DNA of 64,000 nucleotides from Streptomyces sp. WAC 01529 (GTDB taxonomy: Bacteria > Actinomycetota > Actinomycetes > Streptomycetales > Streptomycetaceae). Below, piece by piece: positions 16,782 to 24,530 of this stretch. Numbering within the stretch: position 1 is the stretch's first letter; the number at the start of each line of letters is the position of its first letter. The stretch is from NCBI RefSeq assembly GCF_003945545.1, contig NZ_CP029617.1, positions 5,751,001 through 5,815,000 on the forward strand. Reading direction: 5' to 3'. Below the pieces are notes generated by a model. The model was not told the DNA's origin and ran no database searches. It worked only from the letters and a program-made list of their open reading frames with translations. Position numbers and translations under genes: made by a program.

Positions 16782-17114
16782 ATGAAGCGAAGCGTGCTGA
16801 CCCGCTACCGGGTGATGGCCTACGTCACCGCCGTCATGTTGCTCGTGCTCTGCGCCTGCATGGTGTTCAAGTACGGGTTCGACAAGGGCGAGGGTCTGAC
16901 GCTCGTCGTGTCGCAGGTGCACGGCGTGCTGTACATCATCTACCTGATCTTCGCCTTCGACCTGGGCTCCAAGGCGAAGTGGCCGTTCGGCAAGCTCCTG
17001 TGGGTGCTCGTCTCCGGCACGATCCCGACCGCCGCCTTCTTCGTCGAGCGCAAGGTCGCCCGCGAGGTCGAGCCGCTGATCACCGACGGTTCGCCGGTCA
17101 CCGCCAAGGCGTAA
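16782..17114 (+). CDS. DUF3817 integral membrane protein (second paralogue)
   Basis: A 110-aa protein with an N-terminal span (YVTAVMLLVLCACMVFKYGF), a middle span (HGVLYIIYLIFAFDLGSKAK) and a third span (LLWVLVSGTIPTAAFFVERK). The HGVLY and PTAAFFVERK blocks line up with the protein at 7564-7908. It follows the MarR gene by 66 nt. Function is unknown. Confidence 0.85.
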   Translation: MKRSVLTRYRVMAYVTAVMLLVLCACMVFKYGFDKGEGLTLVVSQVHGVLYIIYLIFAFDLGSKAKWPFGKLLWVLVSGTIPTAAFFVERKVAREVEPLITDGSPVTAKA

Positions 17115-17119
17115 CCCCG

Positions 17120-17142
17120 CCGCCACGGGCAACCCGTGGCGG
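17120..17142 (+). terminator. Stem-loop after the DUF3817 gene
   Basis: CCGCCACGGG and CCCGTGGCGG pair perfectly around CAA, 5 nt after the stop. There is no T tract, so it may act as a weak terminator or an mRNA-stabilising hairpin. Confidence 0.6.
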
Positions 17143-17156
17143 TGAACCATCGACTT

Positions 17157-17176
17157 TTACTAGGACGTCCTAGTAA
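17157..17176. promoter_or_regulatory. Perfect 20-bp palindrome upstream of icmA
   Basis: TTACTAGGAC/GTCCTAGTAA is a perfect palindrome ending 10 nt before the icmA ATG, where it would cover the promoter or transcript start. No regulator gene for it lies next to it except the MarR at 16206. It is most likely an operator for a TetR- or MarR-type repressor of branched acyl-CoA metabolism; the identity is inferred. Confidence 0.7.
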
Positions 17177-17186
17177 ATTCGAGGGT

Positions 17187-18887
17187 ATGGACGCTGACGC
17201 GATCGAGGAAGGCCGCCGACGCTGGCAGGCCCGTTACGACAAGGCCCGCAAGCGCGACGCGGACTTCACCACGCTCTCCGGCGACCCGGTCGAGCCGGTC
17301 TACGGGCCGCGCCCCGGTGACACGTACGAGGGATTCGAGCGGATCGGCTGGCCGGGGGAGTACCCCTTCACGCGCGGGCTCTACGCCACCGGCTACCGCG
17401 GCAGGACCTGGACGATCCGCCAGTTCGCGGGCTTCGGCAACGCCGAGCAGACGAACGAGCGCTACAAGATGATCCTGGCCAACGGCGGCGGCGGCCTCTC
17501 CGTCGCCTTCGACATGCCGACCCTCATGGGCCGCGACTCCGACGACCCCCGCTCGCTCGGCGAGGTCGGGCACTGCGGCGTCGCCATCGACTCCGCCGCC
17601 GACATGGAGGTCCTCTTCAAGGACATCCCGCTCGGCGACGTGACGACCTCCATGACGATCAGCGGGCCCGCCGTGCCCGTCTTCTGCATGTACCTGGTCG
17701 CGGCCGAGCGCCAGGGCGTCGACCCGAACGTCCTCAACGGCACGCTCCAGACCGACATCTTCAAGGAGTACATCGCGCAGAAGGAGTGGCTCTTCCAGCC
17801 CGAGCCGCATCTGCGCCTCATCGGCGACCTGATGGAGCACTGCGCGCGCGACATCCCCGCGTACAAGCCGCTCTCCGTCTCCGGCTACCACATCCGCGAG
17901 GCCGGGGCGACGGCCGCGCAGGAGCTGGCGTACACCCTCGCGGACGGCTTCGGGTACGTGGAGCTGGGGCTCAGCCGCGGCCTCGACGTCGACGTCTTCG
18001 CGCCCGGGCTCTCCTTCTTCTTCGACGCGCACGTCGACTTCTTCGAGGAGATCGCCAAGTTCCGCGCGGCCCGCCGCATCTGGGCCCGCTGGCTGCGCGA
18101 GGAGTACGGCGCGCGGACCGAGAAGGCGCAGTGGCTGCGCTTCCACACGCAGACCGCGGGGGTCTCCCTCACCGCCCAGCAGCCGTACAACAACGTCGTA
18201 CGTACGGCCGTCGAGGCCCTCGCCGCGGTGCTCGGCGGTACGAACTCGCTGCACACCAACGCCCTCGACGAGACCCTCGCGCTCCCCAGCGAGCAGGCCG
18301 CCGAGATCGCGCTGCGCACGCAGCAGGTCCTCATGGAGGAGACCGGCGTCGCCAACGTGGCGGACCCGCTGGGCGGCTCCTGGTACATCGAGCAGCTCAC
18401 CGACCGCATCGAGGCCGAGGCCGAGAAGATCTTCGAGCAGATCAAGGAGCGGGGGCGCCGGGCCCGCCCCGACGGGCAGCACCCCATCGGCCCGATCACC
18501 TCGGGCATCCTGCGGGGGATCGAGGACGGCTGGTTCACCGGCGAGATCGCCGAGTCCGCCTTCCAGTACCAGCGGTCCCTGGAGAAGGGCGACAAGCGGG
18601 TCGTGGGCGTCAACTGCCACGAGGGTTCCGTCACCGGGGATCTGGAGATCCTGCGGGTCAGCCACGAGGTGGAGCGGGAGCAGGTCCGCGAGCTGGCGGC
18701 GCGCAAGGGACGGCGTGACGACGCGCGGGTGCGGGGCGCGTTGGACGCGATGCTGGCTGCCGCGCGGGACGGGTCCAACATGATCGCCCCCATGCTGGAG
18801 GCGGTCCGCGCCGAGGCGACCCTCGGGGAGATCTGCGGGGTGCTTCGCGATGAGTGGGGGGTTTACGTGGAGCCGCCGGGGTTTTAG
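17187..18887 (+). CDS. icmA: Isobutyryl-CoA mutase large subunit
   Basis: A 566-aa protein, the exact length I recall for IcmA of S. cinnamonensis. It is the substrate-binding TIM barrel of the B12-dependent mutase family. Two specificity residues point to isobutyryl/n-butyryl-CoA rather than methylmalonyl-CoA: F80 in RQFAGFG (Tyr in methylmalonyl-CoA mutase) and Q198 in IAQKE (Arg in that enzyme). The cobalamin-binding small subunit (icmB) is separate and is not in this window. I chose ATG 17187, just after the palindrome. The enzyme links valine and butyrate metabolism and feeds polyketide precursors. Confidence 0.94.
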   Translation: MDADAIEEGRRRWQARYDKARKRDADFTTLSGDPVEPVYGPRPGDTYEGFERIGWPGEYPFTRGLYATGYRGRTWTIRQFAGFGNAEQTNERYKMILANGGGGLSVAFDMPTLMGRDSDDPRSLGEVGHCGVAIDSAADMEVLFKDIPLGDVTTSMTISGPAVPVFCMYLVAAERQGVDPNVLNGTLQTDIFKEYIAQKEWLFQPEPHLRLIGDLMEHCARDIPAYKPLSVSGYHIREAGATAAQELAYTLADGFGYVELGLSRGLDVDVFAPGLSFFFDAHVDFFEEIAKFRAARRIWARWLREEYGARTEKAQWLRFHTQTAGVSLTAQQPYNNVVRTAVEALAAVLGGTNSLHTNALDETLALPSEQAAEIALRTQQVLMEETGVANVADPLGGSWYIEQLTDRIEAEAEKIFEQIKERGRRARPDGQHPIGPITSGILRGIEDGWFTGEIAESAFQYQRSLEKGDKRVVGVNCHEGSVTGDLEILRVSHEVEREQVRELAARKGRRDDARVRGALDAMLAAARDGSNMIAPMLEAVRAEATLGEICGVLRDEWGVYVEPPGF

Positions 18888-18937
18888 TAAGGGGGGCTGT
18901 CGGGGGGTGCGGATCCGCGGGTTCGCCGTGGCCGCTC

Positions 18938-19001
18938 GCGCAGTTCCCCGCGCCCCTTACGGGGCGCGGATCGTGCCCCGAAGGGGCGCGGGGAACTGCG
19001 C
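18938..19001. repeat. Large inverted repeat, dispersed Streptomyces palindrome
   Basis: The 21-bp arms at 18938-18958 and 18981-19001 begin GCGCAGTTCCCCGCGCCCC and are perfect complements, with a nested CGGGGC/GCCCCG stem in the loop. A half copy of the same sequence lies at 23504-23530, after the epimerase gene. This matches a palindrome commonly found between Streptomyces genes. Here it separates icmA from the convergent kinase gene and may terminate both. Confidence 0.85.
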
Positions 19002-19043
19002 GACCAGCCCCCACCGGGCCGGGGAAACCACACGATCCGCCCT

Positions 19044-20468
19044 CTAGCGTGCGGGCAGCGTGAGACGGAAAAGCGCACCGCCACCCCGTGCCCGTTCCGC
19101 CGTCAGTTCCGCCCCGTGCGCGTGGGCGATCTGGCGGGCCATCGCGAGGCCGAGGCCCGAGCCCGGCAGGGCGCGGGCCTTCTCGGCGCGGTAGAAGCGG
19201 TCGAAGACGTGCGGCAGGTCCTCGTCGGCGATGCCCGGCCCGTGGTCGCGCACGGTCAGCTCCGTGGTGGAGAGGGCCAGCTCGACGGGGGCGCCCGGCG
19301 GGCTGAACTTGGCCGCGTTGTCGAGGAGGTTGGTGAGCAGGCGTGACAGGCGCGCGGGTACGCCGGGGATGCTGAGGTCCGCCGCGTCCGGTGCGATCTG
19401 GAGGGTGAAGGGCACCGCGGGCCAGTGGCCGCGGGCGGCGTCCACCGCGTGGGCGGCGAGGTCGGCGAGCCGCACCTCCTCCAGGAGCGGCTGCGGCTCC
19501 TCCTCCCTGGCAAGCTCGATCAGGTCGTTGACCAGACCGGTGACCTCGCGCAGCTGTCGGCCGAGGGCGCCGGACGCCCGTTCGCGCTGAGCCTGCGTCA
19601 GGCGGTCGGCCTTGGCGAGGAGTTCGGCGTTGGTGCGCAGCGCCGTCAGCGGGGTGCGCAGTTCGTGGGAGGCGTCGGCGACCAGGCGGCGGCGGGCCGC
19701 GACGGACTCCTCCAGCTCGGCGAGCATCGTGTTGAACGTGGCGGCCAGGCGCGTGACCTCATCTTGGCGGCCGTGGCGGCCCCTTCCGCGTGCGCGGCCT
19801 TCGCGGCCCGGCGGGTCCGGTGGCAGCTCGATGCGGTGCCGGGCGTCCCGGGTGGCCGCGATCCGCTCGGCCGTCGCCGTGAGCCGGGTGATCGGGGCGA
19901 GGCCGGTGCGCGAGACCCAGTAGCCGCCGACCGCGGAGAGCAGCACGCCCGCGCCGCCCACCGCGAGGAGCAGCGCCGCGGCCTGGCGCACGCCACGCTC
20001 GGCGATGTCGGCGCGCAGGGCGACTTGTACGGCATCGCCGTCGCCGAAGGTGGTGGTGTACATGCGGCCCGGTTTGCCGCCGGGGAGGGTGAAGCTCGTG
20101 TAGTACGGGGCCTGTTGGCCCGAGGCGACCGCACGCGTCGCGCCTGCCACCGGCAGCAGATACGGGCGCGCCGGGTCCTCGGCGGAGTCCGCGGGGACGA
20201 TCTGCGAGCAGGCGGGCGCGCCGAGGAACCGACACTCGCCCGTGACCACGCCGGGCCCCTCGTCGCGGTGCTGCTGGGCGATGAGCGTCGCCGACTGGGC
20301 GAGGTTCTGGTCCAGTTGCTGGTACAGCTTGTAGCGGATCACGAAGAACGCGGCGGCGCACACCCCGAGCGCCACCAGCGCCACGGCCGCCGCGGCCATC
20401 ACCGCGAGGCGGGTGCGCAGCGGCCTGCGCCGCCGCCAGCGCGTGCCGAGCCCGCGCCGGGCGCTCAC
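19044..20468 (-). CDS. Sensor histidine kinase
   Basis: A 474-aa kinase. TM1 is at about 22-45 and TM2 at about 163-185; between them lies an approximately 115-residue sensor domain with two Cys (GECRFLGAPACSQ). HAMP follows, then an Arg/Gly-rich insert (about 219-234), H268 in VADASHELRTPLTA, the N box NLLDNAAKFS, G1 DHGPGIADED, F box VFDRFYRAEK and G2 GSGLGLAMAR. The GTG start overlaps the response-regulator stop (GTGA), so the kinase is the second gene of the pair. The two sensor cysteines could form a disulfide. Confidence 0.92.
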   Translation of the reverse strand: MSARRGLGTRWRRRRPLRTRLAVMAAAAVALVALGVCAAAFFVIRYKLYQQLDQNLAQSATLIAQQHRDEGPGVVTGECRFLGAPACSQIVPADSAEDPARPYLLPVAGATRAVASGQQAPYYTSFTLPGGKPGRMYTTTFGDGDAVQVALRADIAERGVRQAAALLLAVGGAGVLLSAVGGYWVSRTGLAPITRLTATAERIAATRDARHRIELPPDPPGREGRARGRGRHGRQDEVTRLAATFNTMLAELEESVAARRRLVADASHELRTPLTALRTNAELLAKADRLTQAQRERASGALGRQLREVTGLVNDLIELAREEEPQPLLEEVRLADLAAHAVDAARGHWPAVPFTLQIAPDAADLSIPGVPARLSRLLTNLLDNAAKFSPPGAPVELALSTTELTVRDHGPGIADEDLPHVFDRFYRAEKARALPGSGLGLAMARQIAHAHGAELTAERARGGGALFRLTLPAR

Positions 20469-21217
20469 GGGGAGCCCAGCCGGTAGCCGACGCCGTGCAC
20501 GGTGTGGACGAGGCGCGGCTCGCCGCCCGACTCCAGCTTGCGGCGCAGGTAACCGACGTACACGGCAAGGGAGTTGGAGTCCGGCCCGAAGTCGCGGCCC
20601 CACACCGCCCGCTGGATCAGCTCGCGCGGCAGGACCTGTCCGGCGTTGCGCAGCAGGAGTTCGAGCAGGACGGCCTCCGTGCGGCTGAACTCCACGCGCC
20701 GCTCGCCCCGGCGGCCGGTGCGGGTGGCGGGATCCAGGACCAGATCGCCGTACGAGAGGTCGTCGCCGTCGCCCGCGGGCCGCTCCGGTGTCACGCGCCG
20801 CAGCAGCGCCCGCACGCGCGCCACCAGTTCGTCCAGGGCGAACGGCTTGACGAGGTAGTCGTCGGCGCCCGCGTCCAGGCCGTCCACGCGCTCGCTCACC
20901 GAGTCCAGGGCGGTCAGCACCAGTACGGGGGTGCGGTCGCCGGCGGCGCGCAACTGGCGGCAGACCGCGAGGCCGTCCATGACCGGCATCAGCACGTCGA
21001 GGACGACCAGATCCGGCTCCCAGCGGGCCACCGCGGTGAGCGCCCGGTGGCCGTCGGCCGCGCCGCGCACCAGATGGCCCTCGACCGTCAGGGCGTCCTC
21101 GACGGCGGCGCGGACCTCGGGGTCGTCGTCGACGACGAGGATCTTGTGCGGCACCGGGTCGGCCGCGCCCGGCGGCCCGCCTCTGCCGGCCGGGCTCGTG
21201 AAGCTAGTGAAGCTCAT
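20465..21217 (-). CDS. OmpR-family response regulator
   Basis: A 250-aa protein with an approximately 24-residue flexible N-terminus, a receiver with D74 in LVVLDVLMPVMDG and K in DDYLVKPFALDE, and a winged helix (FSRTEAVLLELLLRNAGQVL; SLAVYVGYLRRKLE). It is divergent from the MurG-like gene with 64 bp between starts, and that gap carries 11-bp direct repeats typical of this family's binding sites. Control of the glycan genes opposite is the natural hypothesis. Confidence 0.92.
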   Translation of the reverse strand: MSFTSFTSPAGRGGPPGAADPVPHKILVVDDDPEVRAAVEDALTVEGHLVRGAADGHRALTAVARWEPDLVVLDVLMPVMDGLAVCRQLRAAGDRTPVLVLTALDSVSERVDGLDAGADDYLVKPFALDELVARVRALLRRVTPERPAGDGDDLSYGDLVLDPATRTGRRGERRVEFSRTEAVLLELLLRNAGQVLPRELIQRAVWGRDFGPDSNSLAVYVGYLRRKLESGGEPRLVHTVHGVGYRLGSP

Positions 21218-21239
21218 GGACCAAAGGTGCCAAACGCGG

Positions 21240-21260
21240 CTCTTAAAACCCTCTTAGACC
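21240..21260. promoter_or_regulatory. 11-bp direct repeat, candidate response-regulator site
   Basis: CTCTTAAAACC and CTCTTAGACC begin at 21240 and 21251, an 11-bp period, between the divergent response-regulator and MurG-like genes. It is AT-rich in an otherwise GC-rich gap. OmpR-type dimers bind such tandem half-sites; the assignment is inferred. Confidence 0.5.
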
Positions 21261-21281
21261 CTCGCGTGATGCTCCACTGCC

Positions 21282-22469
21282 ATGCGAACCTCTCACTCCG
21301 GCCGCGCCCCGGCCCCGGCGGACCCCCGCCTCTCCGTCGTGATCGGCGCGGGCGGCACCGGCGGGCACATTTACCCCGGTCTCGCCCTCGCCGACGCGCT
21401 GCGCCGGGCCGTGCCGGGCGCGGTGATCTCCTTCGTCGGCACCGAGCGGGGCCTGGAGAAGCGGCTGATACCGGACGCCGGGTACCGCCTGCACACCGTC
21501 GACATGATCCCCTTCGACCCCTCGCTCGGCGCCCGCCGCTATCTGCTGCCCGCCGCGCTGATGAGGTCCGGCGCCCAGTGCCGGGCCATCCTGCGCGCGC
21601 AGGGCGCGCGGGTCGCCGTAGGGATGGGCGGCTACCCCAGCGCCCCCGTCATCGTCGGCGCCCGCCTGGCGGGCCTGCCGAGCCTCATCCACGAGTCCAA
21701 CGCCGTGCCGGGGCGCGCCAACCGGTTCGCGGCCCGGCTCACCCCGAACATCGCGGTCGCCTTCGACCGCAGCCGGGCCCACCTGCCGGGCGGCGAGCGC
21801 GCCTACACCACCGGCATGCCGATCGCCGCGCCGCTGGCCGCGCTCGACCGGGCCGCGCTGCGCGACGAGGCGCGGCGCGCGCTCGGCGTACCGGCCGGGG
21901 CCCGGCTCGTCCTCTTCAACGGCGGCAGCCTCGGGGCGGCGCGGCTCACCGAGGCCGCGGTCGGTCTCGCGGAGCGGTGGCGGGGGCGAGGACGTGGTGA
22001 CGTACACCTCCTGATCAAGACGGGCCCGGCGGCTCTCGCGGAGACACGGGCGCGGCTCGCCTCGACGGGCGGCGACGCGATCGCCCGCGCCGTCCCCTAC
22101 CTCGACCGCATGGACCTCTCCTACGCCGCCGCCGACCTCGTCGTCTGCCGTGCGGGCTCCGCGACCGTCGCCGAACTGGCCGCCACCGGCGTCCCCGCCG
22201 TCCTCGTGCCCTACCCGCACGCGCCCGGCGACCACCAGACCCACAACGCCCGGGTCCTGACCGACGCGGGCGCGGGACTGCTGCTGCCCGACGCCGAGAC
22301 CACCGCCGACCGGCTCGCGGCGCTGGTCGGGCCGCTGCTCGCCGACCCGGCGCGGCTCGCCGCGATGAGTGGCGCGGCCGATCCCGGGCCGCATGCCCGC
22401 GCCGCCGACCTGCTGGCCGAGCGGGTCCTCCGCCTCGCCCACCTCACACCTCACCTGGAGTACGCGTGA
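21282..22469 (+). CDS. MurG-like UDP-GlcNAc glycosyltransferase paralogue
   Basis: A 395-aa GT-B enzyme of family GT28. The N-terminal glycine loop reads GAGGTGGHIYPGLALADAL; the middle has GMGGYPSAPVI and LIHESNAVPGRANRF; the C-terminal donor domain has FNGGSLGAARL, CRAGSATVAELAATGVPAVL and the PYPHAPGDHQTHNA loop. The housekeeping murG sits in the division/cell-wall cluster of streptomycetes, and none of those genes are here, so this is a second MurG-type enzyme. It overlaps the epimerase gene by 4 nt. The acceptor may be lipid I or another lipid-linked sugar; the sequence alone cannot decide. Confidence 0.85.
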   Translation: MRTSHSGRAPAPADPRLSVVIGAGGTGGHIYPGLALADALRRAVPGAVISFVGTERGLEKRLIPDAGYRLHTVDMIPFDPSLGARRYLLPAALMRSGAQCRAILRAQGARVAVGMGGYPSAPVIVGARLAGLPSLIHESNAVPGRANRFAARLTPNIAVAFDRSRAHLPGGERAYTTGMPIAAPLAALDRAALRDEARRALGVPAGARLVLFNGGSLGAARLTEAAVGLAERWRGRGRGDVHLLIKTGPAALAETRARLASTGGDAIARAVPYLDRMDLSYAAADLVVCRAGSATVAELAATGVPAVLVPYPHAPGDHQTHNARVLTDAGAGLLLPDAETTADRLAALVGPLLADPARLAAMSGAADPGPHARAADLLAERVLRLAHLTPHLEYA

Positions 22470-23473
22470 ACACGTCCCCCTCTTCCTTCTCCTGGCGCGA
22501 CCGCACGGTCCTGGTCACCGGGGCCGAGGGTTTCATCGGCTCGACCCTCGTCGACCTGCTGCTCGCGGAGGGCGCGAAGGTCCGCGCCTTCGCGCACTAC
22601 AAGCCGTACGCGGAGAAGGGGCACCTCGCGCACCTCCTCGGCGATCCGCGGGTCGAGATGATCGCGGGCGACGTGCGGGACGCGGGGCGGGTGATGGACG
22701 CGGTCGCCGGGTGCGACACGGTCTTCCATCTGGCCGCGCTGATCGGCATCCCGTACTCGTACGACTCCCCGGGCGCCTACGTCCAGACGAACGTCGTCGG
22801 CACCGAGAACGTCGCGGAGGCGTGCCGGCGGCACTCCGTGCGGCGGCTCGTCCATACGTCCACGAGTGAGGTCTACGGGACCGCGCTGACCGCGCCGATC
22901 GCGGAGTCCCACCCGCTCCAGCCGCAGTCGCCGTACTCCGCGTCGAAGATCGGCGCCGACATGATGGCGCTGTCGCACTGGCACGCCTTCGAGCTGCCGG
23001 TGACGGTGGTGCGCCCCTTCAACACGTACGGCCCGCGCCAGTCGGCCCGTGCCGTGATCCCCGCGATCCTCGCCCAACTCCACTCGGGGGCGCGGGAGAT
23101 CAAGCTGGGCTCGCTGACGCCCACGCGGGACTTCACGTACGTGACCGACACGGCACGGGGCTTCATGGCGCTCGCGGTGTGCGACCGGGCGCTCGGGCAC
23201 GCGGTCAATCTGGGGGTGGGCCGGGAGATCTCCATCGGTGACCTCGCGAAGGCGCTGATCGTGGCGTCGGGGCGGGAGGCGTCCGTGGTCGTCGACCCCG
23301 CGCGGCTGCGCCCCGCCGGGAGCGAGGTCGAGCGGCTCCTCTCGGACAACTCCCGGGCTCGGGAGTGGGCGGGGTGGGAGCCTCAGGTCTCCCTCGGGGA
23401 GGGGTTGCGGCACACCTCTGCTTGGGTCGCCGAGAATTTGGGCCTGTTTGCGCCTGAGCGGTATCAGGTCTGA
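22466..23473 (+). CDS. NAD-dependent epimerase/dehydratase (extended SDR)
   Basis: A 335-aa extended short-chain dehydrogenase. The Rossmann loop reads VTGAEGFIGSTLVD, with Ser/Thr in TSTSEVYGT and the catalytic pair Y-x-x-x-K in SPYSASKIG. RPFNTYGPRQSARAVIP and FTYVTDTARGF are typical of nucleotide-sugar enzymes such as UDP-glucose 4-epimerase or 4,6-dehydratase relatives. The GTG start overlaps the MurG-like stop, so it probably supplies a modified sugar nucleotide for that transferase. The exact substrate is unknown. Confidence 0.88.
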   Translation: MNTSPSSFSWRDRTVLVTGAEGFIGSTLVDLLLAEGAKVRAFAHYKPYAEKGHLAHLLGDPRVEMIAGDVRDAGRVMDAVAGCDTVFHLAALIGIPYSYDSPGAYVQTNVVGTENVAEACRRHSVRRLVHTSTSEVYGTALTAPIAESHPLQPQSPYSASKIGADMMALSHWHAFELPVTVVRPFNTYGPRQSARAVIPAILAQLHSGAREIKLGSLTPTRDFTYVTDTARGFMALAVCDRALGHAVNLGVGREISIGDLAKALIVASGREASVVVDPARLRPAGSEVERLLSDNSRAREWAGWEPQVSLGEGLRHTSAWVAENLGLFAPERYQV

Positions 23474-23549
23474 GTTTCGGGTGCGGGGTTGTGGGGGCTG
23501 GGCGCGCAGTTCCCCGCGCCCCTTGCGGGGCGCCCCCTGCGCCGGGGGC

Positions 23550-24203
23550 TCACGTCTGTGCGGCTGCCGCTGCCAGGCCGCCCAGGAGCAGCAGGGTGAA
23601 GCGCCGGGCCCACTCCTCGTCGACCGGTTCCGCGCTGACCAGCGCGCGGTGGACCACCGCCCCGGCGATCACGTCGAAGATGAGGTCCGCCGTACGGGCG
23701 GCACCGACCGCGTCCGGCTCGACCGGAAGCTCGCCCCGCCGCTGCGCCCGCTCCCGCCCCGCGAGGACCAGCCGTTTCTGGCGGTCGACGATGGACTCCC
23801 GGATGCGGGCCCGCAGCGGCTCGTCCGTCGTCGACTCGGCGACCACCGCCATGAGCGCCGTCTTCGTCTCCGGCCGCCCGAGCAGCACCGCGAACTGCAG
23901 GACCACGTTCTCGATGTCGGCGGCCAGACTGCCCCGGTCCGGGAGTTCCAGCTCGTCGAAGAGTTCCGCCACCGCGTCCACGACCAGCTCGCTCTTGCCC
24001 GCCCAGCGCCGGTAGAGGGTGGTCTTGGCGACCCCCGCCCGCGTGGCGACGGCGCCGAGCGTCAGCTTGGACCAGCCCAGTTCGACGAGGCCCTGCCGGG
24101 TCGCCTCCAGGATCGCGGCGTCGGCGGTCGCGCTGCGCGGGCGTCCGCCGGTGCGGGGAGCTGGCGGGGTGGGGGGCGTGCGGCTCTGCATGGGCGCGAC
24201 CAT
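23550..24203 (-). CDS. TetR family transcriptional regulator
   Basis: A Pro-rich N-terminus leads into the HTH (ILEATRQGLVELGWSKLTLG, AVATRAGVAKTTLYRRWAGK) and a C-terminal ligand domain ending in an Ala-rich helix. The start is uncertain: ATG 24203 (MVAPMQ) and ATG 24191 (MQSRTPP) are both possible and neither has a clear ribosome site, so a leaderless mRNA is likely. A TACCG-CT-CGGTA dyad covers the start, consistent with self-repression. Nothing else adjacent is an obvious target. Confidence 0.85.
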   Translation of the reverse strand: MVAPMQSRTPPTPPAPRTGGRPRSATADAAILEATRQGLVELGWSKLTLGAVATRAGVAKTTLYRRWAGKSELVVDAVAELFDELELPDRGSLAADIENVVLQFAVLLGRPETKTALMAVVAESTTDEPLRARIRESIVDRQKRLVLAGRERAQRRGELPVEPDAVGAARTADLIFDVIAGAVVHRALVSAEPVDEEWARRFTLLLLGGLAAAAAQT

Positions 24204-24214
24204 ACCGCTCGGTA
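24203..24214. promoter_or_regulatory. TACCG-N2-CGGTA dyad at the tetR start
   Basis: The perfect 5-bp arms around CT overlap the upstream ATG candidate of the TetR gene. This is a common TetR operator geometry. Autoregulation is inferred. Confidence 0.5.
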
Positions 24215-24530
24215 CGGAGGGGCCGGAGACCCCCGCGCACACCTCAGTGAGGGAGATCACCGACGACGGCTACCCAAGCCCCGTACCCGGCAGTTACGCT
24301 ACGGCCCGTAGCGAAAGCCCGTGGTCAGAGCCGCGGGCGTCGCGACGAGAGCGGCACCAGAGCGACAACCAAGAGCGACAACCACGCAGCACGACCGGCA
24401 CGGGGTGGGGACCCCGCGCCAACCGACGGTCCTCCTCGGGACCTTGGACCGTGCCCCCCTGTGGCCCCGCAATCCGGCGGGGGGTCACGGACGGGCGCGG
24501 TTCCCGCACGGCTTGGGGGAGGATGTACTC
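24215..24530. other. Gap between tetR and the thioredoxin gene
   Basis: No gene is supported here. It contains a short dyad CGCTACGG-C-CCGTAGCG (24297-24313), which may be an operator or hairpin, and an exact 13-bp tandem duplication AGAGCGACAACCA (24359-24384). A GGGGGAGG ribosome site near 24515 serves the ATG at 24531. The frame open from 24321 in phase with the gene lacks a good start. Confidence 0.6.

Noticed and set aside
17160..18665. 501-codon minus-strand open frame over icmA
   Set aside because: Antisense shadow; icmA has diagnostic residues and correct length.
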